From Chryseolinea sp. (GTDB lineage Bacteria; Bacteroidota; Bacteroidia; Cytophagales; Cyclobacteriaceae), in contig JAICGJ010000036.1 in NCBI GenBank assembly GCA_025923195.1, forward strand, positions 1 through 37,878: a stretch of 37,878 bases of DNA. Reading direction: 5' to 3'. The notes under the pieces are model-generated. The model was not told where the DNA came from. It worked only from the letters and a program-made list of their open reading frames with translations, and made no database searches. Position numbers and translations under genes: made by a program. Below, in pieces: positions 33,929 through 37,878 of the stretch (position 1 is its first letter; every line of letters starts with the position of its first letter).

Positions 33929-34729
33929 ATGGAGTACCGTGAAATACCACCACCACGTCAGCTTAAACAATGGGTCCGCTATTTCTGGGTGCTAGAAAGT
34001 GATGGGGTCAATAATTCCAGCCAGCTACTTAGTCCGTTGGCGGACGGATGTCCCGGAATTATTTTTCAACATTCATCGAAGGGACATTTTTATGATCCTC
34101 TTAAGGAAAAACTACCAGAGATTTTTCTTTATGGTCAGACCATCAAGCCGTCTGAGCTTTATCTGAAGGGGCAATTCAAAACCATTGGTGTTTGCTTCTA
34201 TCCTTCAATGTTAAAATCTCTTTTTCAATTTGACGCACACGAGTTGACAGATTCGTGCATCGATTTGAGTTTGCACTTGTGTCACCTAAAAGAAGCACTC
34301 TTGAACTCGCTCTCGACTGTCGGTCAGATAGAAGTACTTTCTGCTCATCTTCAATCCCTCCTTAGGAAAGAAAATTTAATCGTTGACGGGGTTGCCGAAT
34401 ATGCAGTTAGGAGAATTGCTGAATCAAATGGCAGCATGCCACTCAGGACTTTGCAGAAGGAATTGCAGCTGTCGGAACGGGGCCTTGAGCGCAAATTCGA
34501 GCAGCATGTTGGCATCTCTCCAAAATTGTTTTCGCGTGTTTGCCGTTTCCAGGCATCGTTAATTCAATTGAGAAACAACAATTTTGATAACCTTTCAGAT
34601 ATTGCTTTTGATAATGGATATGCGGATCAATCGCACTTCATCCGGGCCTTTAAAGAGTTCGCAGGATTTTCACCTCTACAATTCCAGAAAAGCAAGCGCA
34701 AGCTAACATCAAACTTCAGCGTAGTATAG
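33929..34729 (+). CDS. AraC-family transcriptional regulator (DUF6597-like sensor)
   Basis: 266 residues. The N-terminal half (YREIPPPRQLKQWVRYFWVL, LADGCPGIIFQHS, KTIGVCFYPSMLKSLF) matches the small beta-rich DUF6597-type domain. The C-terminal AraC domain has the first HTH in MPLRTLQKELQLSERGLERK and the second in LSDIAFDNGYADQSHFIRAF, closing with GFSPLQFQ. Both HTHs look intact. It probably regulates nearby genes: the preceding esterase-VOC pair or the following SDR gene. The ligand is unknown. Confidence 0.88.
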   Translation: MEYREIPPPRQLKQWVRYFWVLESDGVNNSSQLLSPLADGCPGIIFQHSSKGHFYDPLKEKLPEIFLYGQTIKPSELYLKGQFKTIGVCFYPSMLKSLFQFDAHELTDSCIDLSLHLCHLKEALLNSLSTVGQIEVLSAHLQSLLRKENLIVDGVAEYAVRRIAESNGSMPLRTLQKELQLSERGLERKFEQHVGISPKLFSRVCRFQASLIQLRNNNFDNLSDIAFDNGYADQSHFIRAFKEFAGFSPLQFQKSKRKLTSNFSVV

Positions 34730-34774
34730 ATTCGAATTGTCGGTTTCGTTCTATTTCCGGATTCTCGACTCCAA

Positions 34775-34782
34775 TAATTTTG
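34775..34782 (+). promoter_or_regulatory. -7 promoter element of the SDR gene
   Basis: TAATTTTG, a perfect TAnnTTTG, 16 bases before the ATG at 34799, giving a leader of about 10 bases. No TTG at the usual spacing. Confidence 0.35.
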
Positions 34783-34798
34783 AGGCAAAAACTAAACT

Positions 34799-35422
34799 AT
34801 GCGAGTCATTATTTTCGGATCGACAGGTAGTATAGGGCAACTGTTAGTGCAACAAGCGCTAGACGACAATCATATCGTAACCGCTTTTTTGCGCGACCCC
34901 GCGAAACTCAACAATAAGCATTCAAACCTTAAACTTTTTCAAGGTGATGTGATGAGATATGACGATGTCGAGACTGCAATAAAAGATCAGGACGCGGTGT
35001 TTTGCTGTCTGGGCGCTGGACGCAAAGGCAAAGTCAGGGCTGAAGGGACACTTCATATCGTTAAGGCCATGGAGAAGTCTGGGGTAAAACGTTTTATTTG
35101 CCAGTCCACGCTGGGGGCTGGTGACAGCCGCGGCAATCTCAATTTTTTCTGGAAGCATATTATGTTCGGGCTATTGTTGCGCAAAGCCTACGAAGACCAT
35201 GAACTGCAGGAGAAATATGTAATGCAAAGCAAACTGGACTGGACCATTGTTCGTCCAGCTGCATTCGTAGATGGCTCACGGACCCGTAGTTACCGTCATG
35301 GTTTCGGTGCTAAAGAGAAAGGGTTAACCCTCAAGATTTCCCGAGCCGATGTTGCGGATTTCATGCTGCATCAATTGAACACTAACATCTATCTTCGAAA
35401 GGCAGCTGGCCAGTCTTATTAA
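34799..35422 (+). CDS. Atypical SDR, NAD(P)H-binding (NmrA-like) protein
   Basis: 207 residues. The Rossmann signature GSTGSIGQ (7-14) is followed by the strand-helix LVQQALDDNHIVTAFLRDPA. DAVFCCLGAG and KRFICQSTLGAGDSRGN continue the fold, and WTIVRPAAFVDG is the usual DWTIVRP of atypical SDR5/NmrA-like proteins. The Tyr-x-x-x-Lys catalytic pair is not evident, so it may be a redox sensor or a reductase of another type. The gene has its own -7 element and is probably monocistronic, with about 250 bases of non-coding DNA after it. Confidence 0.87.
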   Translation: MRVIIFGSTGSIGQLLVQQALDDNHIVTAFLRDPAKLNNKHSNLKLFQGDVMRYDDVETAIKDQDAVFCCLGAGRKGKVRAEGTLHIVKAMEKSGVKRFICQSTLGAGDSRGNLNFFWKHIMFGLLLRKAYEDHELQEKYVMQSKLDWTIVRPAAFVDGSRTRSYRHGFGAKEKGLTLKISRADVADFMLHQLNTNIYLRKAAGQSY

Positions 35423-35670
35423 AAACTGGAAGGCTGGCTGGACCCTGCAAATCTTCCCCGATGGAGGAAATTATCATCTGCGATAAACAAACGTTAGCGC
35501 AAATCGTTTTCAGTAATTTTTTTTTCTTAGGATGGATGAAAATCTGAAATAACTCATATCTTATGCTTGTCAGTTGAATGTTCTCTGTTCGATAAACGCA
35601 GCACATCAACGCTTAGGTCCGCGAACACTTATTCGAGAGATTTCTTTTGACAAACATTAAACCCCCTGTT

Positions 35671-36456
35671 ATGAGTAGCCTTAAGACCAAAAATATTGTC
35701 TTTGTAACTGGCGCCTTTGTGAATAGCAGTTCATGGGATGACTGGAGGTTATACTTCGAAGGAAAAGGCTATCAGACCATTGCTCCTGCGTGGCCGTTTA
35801 AGAACGCATCAACAAGTGAATTGAGAAGGAGGCAACCTCATGATACCGATCTGGCCAGGCTAACATTGAATGAAGTAATAGACCACTACATCAAGGCTGT
35901 AAAAAGCTTTCCAGAAAAACCTATCGTAATAGGTCATTCTCTTGGAGGCCTTATGACTCAGATAATTGTCAACCGCGACTTAGCAGCAGCGGGAGTTGCT
36001 ATCCATCCTGTCCCGCCGCTTGGAGTTTTTCCTTATGAGTTTTCCTTTTTGAAAGCGGGCTGGAAGGCTCTTGGATTGTTTTCGTCCCTTAAGAAAACTT
36101 ACTTGATGTCATTTAAAGATTGGCAATATGCATTTGTAAATGGTATGGCCCTGCAAGATCAATTGGATGCATACGAAAAATATACCATTCCGGAATCCAA
36201 GACCGTGGCACGAGGTGGCTTGACAAGTGCTGCGAAAGTGGATTTTAAAAAACCTCATCCACCGTTGTTAATAACCTCTGGGAGCGAGGATACTATCATA
36301 CCCGTCCATCTCAACGTGCGGAACTATAAGAGATATGTTCCGAATGGTTCCGTCCTGGATTACAAGGAGTTTCCCGGGCGCAACCATTTTGTCTTGGGAC
36401 AACCCACGTGGAAAGAGGATGCCGACTATATCATTGAATGGCTAAACAAGCAATAA
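35671..36456 (+). CDS. Alpha/beta hydrolase
   Basis: About 261 residues from the ATG at 35671; the frame extends to a TTG at 35647, which is less likely. The fold has VFVTGAFVNSSSWDDW as the first strand and lid, PIVIGHSLGGLMTQIIV with the nucleophile Ser, the acid in ITSGSEDTIIP and the base in PGRNHFVLGQ. It is cytoplasmic, with no signal peptide. The substrate is unknown (ester, lactone or haloalkane-like). Convergent with the DUF4199 gene. Confidence 0.88.
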   Translation: MSSLKTKNIVFVTGAFVNSSSWDDWRLYFEGKGYQTIAPAWPFKNASTSELRRRQPHDTDLARLTLNEVIDHYIKAVKSFPEKPIVIGHSLGGLMTQIIVNRDLAAAGVAIHPVPPLGVFPYEFSFLKAGWKALGLFSSLKKTYLMSFKDWQYAFVNGMALQDQLDAYEKYTIPESKTVARGGLTSAAKVDFKKPHPPLLITSGSEDTIIPVHLNVRNYKRYVPNGSVLDYKEFPGRNHFVLGQPTWKEDADYIIEWLNKQ

Positions 36457-36466
36457 TTCTCTTCAC

Positions 36467-36478
36467 CTCAGCGCTGAG
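36467..36478. terminator. Perfect 12-bp palindrome between convergent genes
   Basis: CTCAGCGCTGAG lies 10 bases after the hydrolase stop and 60 bases before the DUF4199 stop. The outer bases (CAC and TG) suggest a longer symmetrical element with one extra C. There is no T-run, so terminator function is uncertain. Confidence 0.25.
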
Positions 36479-36537
36479 TGCGAGTTAGTTGGAGCAATCC
36501 CCAACCACATTCTTGTGCAATTGATCACCCTATCTCT

Positions 36538-37077
36538 TTAAGCTACTGACGCAGCAGGTTGCTTTGGCTTTCGTTTCAAGATCAGCGAACTCACCAACGC
36601 AATAATCAGACCCACTGGGAAAACTTCAAGAAAAGTGATCACGATGACAAACAGAGGGTTTTTATACATTTCCTTGAACTTCGCCATTTCAGCAGCCTTT
36701 TCCTGAAGTTCCTGCGCCGTTGCCCCGTCCCTGGTGGCCTCTTTCATAACATGCGATATATACTTATCGAGAAAATCTGGAATAAAGACGTAGTAATCAA
36801 CCAGCCATACCAGCACATAAATGGCTGAAGCGATGAGGGTAATATAAACTCCCGTCTTAAATGCTTGTCCGAAGGAAATGATCCCACCTTTGAACTTGTC
36901 CCGGTAATTCTTGATGCCAATGAATACAAGCGAAAAAACCGCGATCATACCCGCATAGCCAACGATGTCGTTCGCTTCCATATCCGGATTTGTATAACAC
37001 TGCGCGGCCGCATAAACCATAAATAAAGTGATAATCAATCCAGCGATTGATCCAAAAATCCATACGTTCTTTTTCAT
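36538..37077 (-). CDS. DUF4199 membrane protein
   Basis: About 179 residues from the ATG at 37077 (MKKNVWIFGS). The frame reaches 37125, but the extra 16 residues are unlikely. It has four membrane helices: FGSIAGLIITLFMVYAA, IVGYAGMIAVFSLVFIGI, TLIASAIYVLVWLVDYYVF and LFVIVITFLEVFPVGLII. The family marks are NYRDKFKGGIISFGQAFKTG between helices 2 and 3, and the long charged loop (KEATRDGATAQELQEKAAEM) before the last. Family function is unknown; in Bacteroidota it is often next to a LuxR-type membrane regulator, as here (about 105 bases away). Confidence 0.88.
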   Translation of the reverse strand: MKKNVWIFGSIAGLIITLFMVYAAAQCYTNPDMEANDIVGYAGMIAVFSLVFIGIKNYRDKFKGGIISFGQAFKTGVYITLIASAIYVLVWLVDYYVFIPDFLDKYISHVMKEATRDGATAQELQEKAAEMAKFKEMYKNPLFVIVITFLEVFPVGLIIALVSSLILKRKPKQPAASVA

Positions 37078-37182
37078 AGAAAATATTTTTTTGAACAAAA
37101 ATCGGAGCGTGAGAGGAATTTCCACTCAGCCTTTAGGATGATTTTTCAAGAATGGATCAGGTTTCAACCAAAAGTATGAGCA

Positions 37183-37653
37183 TTATGGAATCAGCGAAAG
37201 CTTTTTTGCTTTATCTATTGCCTGTGTCCTTCGCGTAACACCCAATTTTTCAAAGATGTTTCGGGAATGAGTTTTAACAGTGCTCAGCGAGACAAACAAC
37301 CGGTCAGCTATTTCATTGTTGCTTAACCCCTCAGACATCAATTGCAAAACTTCCAGTTCCCGCCTGCTTAGGTTAAGTTTGTTAAGCTCCGTTTCGTTTA
37401 GCGAAAACGACTCATTCCGCACGAAAACCTCTCGTTCAACCACGACCGTTTCGACCTTTGGTTTCGACAATTTTAGCGCCAGCCAAACGCCAAGCGCAGT
37501 GAAGATTAGCGCGATTGCACCGATGTATACTTCGAGGGCGTGATTAAAAATCACTAGACGTAATTCAAGCCATTTCAGCAAAAACAAGAATGCAGCCATC
37601 GAAAGACCGTAAAAAAAGATACGGCTATATCTCGCAAAAAAATCCTTCAACAT
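37183..37653 (-). CDS. Membrane-anchored LuxR-type transcriptional regulator
   Basis: 156 residues. Two membrane helices come first ([20 protein letters not shown] and [20 protein letters not shown]). A charged linker follows, then a complete LuxR/GerE HTH (about 90-156): [40 protein letters not shown] and [15 protein letters not shown]. It has no receiver domain, so it is not a classical response regulator; the membrane part may sense an envelope signal. The downstream DUF4199 gene is the likely partner. A perfect promoter lies just upstream and carries two direct repeats that may be its own binding sites. Confidence 0.88.
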   Translation of the reverse strand: MLKDFFARYSRIFFYGLSMAAFLFLLKWLELRLVIFNHALEVYIGAIALIFTALGVWLALKLSKPKVETVVVEREVFVRNESFSLNETELNKLNLSRRELEVLQLMSEGLSNNEIADRLFVSLSTVKTHSRNIFEKLGVTRRTQAIDKAKKLSLIP

Positions 37654-37673
37654 ACCAGTTCGACTTGTTGCTA

Positions 37674-37702
37674 CAAATCTACAATCAATGATTAATCTAC
37701 AA
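37674..37702 (-). promoter_or_regulatory. Bacteroidota-type promoter of the LuxR-type gene
   Basis: On the minus strand TTG (37700-37702), 18 bases, TAGATTTG (37674-37681): a full match to TTG-N17-23-TAnnTTTG, 20 bases before the ATG at 37653. Confidence 0.55.
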
Positions 37703-37704
37703 TC
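37676..37704. repeat. Two 11-bp direct repeats over the LuxR promoter
   Basis: AATCTACAATC occurs at 37676-37686 and 37694-37704, 18 bases apart. One copy covers the -7 element and the other the -33 TTG. The spacing and placement suit a bound regulator. Confidence 0.6.
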
Positions 37705-37878
37705 TAAATCAATACCGTTTAGTTAGCAATACATCTAAAGATTGCATTTCCATTTGGAGGAAATCTTTACCGCAGAGTATCCCAATAAGAAGGTGATGTT
37801 TTGGTGGTGGTAACTTTGAAGAAAAGCCGCTTGCATCAGGCTACTGAATGAGTTGTAGTAGCATTTATGTTCTTTTTG
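37705..37878. other. Window edge, no gene recognised
   Basis: 174 bases upstream of the LuxR-type gene up to the end of the window. No open frame of note or structured element was seen. A further partial motif, ATCTAAAGATTG (37732-37743), resembles the repeat weakly. Confidence 0.3.

Noticed and set aside
36467-36478. Palindrome CTCAGCGCTGAG considered as an attachment or invertase site
   Set aside because: No recombinase or second copy in the window; its position between convergent stops suits a terminator-like role better.

Overview
The window looks like chromosomal DNA of a free-living, carbohydrate-degrading member of the Bacteroidota, probably of the Cytophagales/Chitinophagales type. 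The evidence is a type IX secretion (T9SS) type-B sorting domain on a giant secreted protein, a SPOR-domain end of a probable T9SS-associated protein, fragments of RagB/SusD and of a hybrid two-component regulator (Reg_prop plus AraC), DUF4199, DUF2167 and HGSNAT-like membrane proteins, and several promoters matching the Bacteroidota pattern TTG-N17-23-TAnnTTTG. No tRNA, rRNA, CRISPR array, intact transposase or phage gene was seen.

Layout. 1-2061: the 3' end of a SPOR protein, an orphan coiled-coil protein and mostly empty DNA. 2062-6440 (minus): a compact four-gene operon of exported proteins (lipoprotein, two unknowns, LRR protein). 7057-10671 (plus): a 1204-residue T9SS substrate with a beta-helix, four Ig-like repeats, a PKD-like domain and a sorting domain. 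10690-12664 (minus): molybdate transport modC, modB and a ModE-like regulator, with no modA. 12712-14490 (minus): an unknown gene, a membrane class III nucleotide cyclase and a small partner. 14491-15418 is empty apart from promoters. 15419-16399 (plus): a GlxA-like AraC regulator.

16412-18318 (minus): a TPP riboswitch, a PnuC-type (probably PnuT) vitamin transporter, and an acyl-CoA-dehydrogenase-fold flavin monooxygenase translationally coupled to it. This is the most interesting unit: it suggests a thiamine-responsive oxygenase. 18603-20114 (minus): a zinc-ribbon/HhH protein, a DinB protein and a Crp-type regulator. 20306-23257: an ABC-F ATPase and a DUF2167 protein, converging on a period-7 repeat.

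23258-32634 is carbohydrate-oriented and partly decayed: a Tat-exported Gfo/Idh/MocA oxidoreductase, a four-helix membrane protein, an HGSNAT-like acyltransferase, an 872-residue glycoside-hydrolase-like protein with a CBM, a scrambled remnant of a hybrid two-component regulator whose middle piece is inverted, a TolB-like propeller protein with a UUCG terminator, and the C-terminal stub of a SusD. It reads as an eroding polysaccharide utilization locus. 32635-37653 holds ordinary accessory genes: a PHB-depolymerase-like esterase, a VOC protein, an AraC regulator, an SDR, an alpha/beta hydrolase, and a DUF4199/membrane LuxR pair whose promoter carries two phased direct repeats.

All calls come from reading the sequence; no database search was possible. 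Start codons were revised in several genes where a TTG/GTG start or a long unconserved N-terminus looked wrong.
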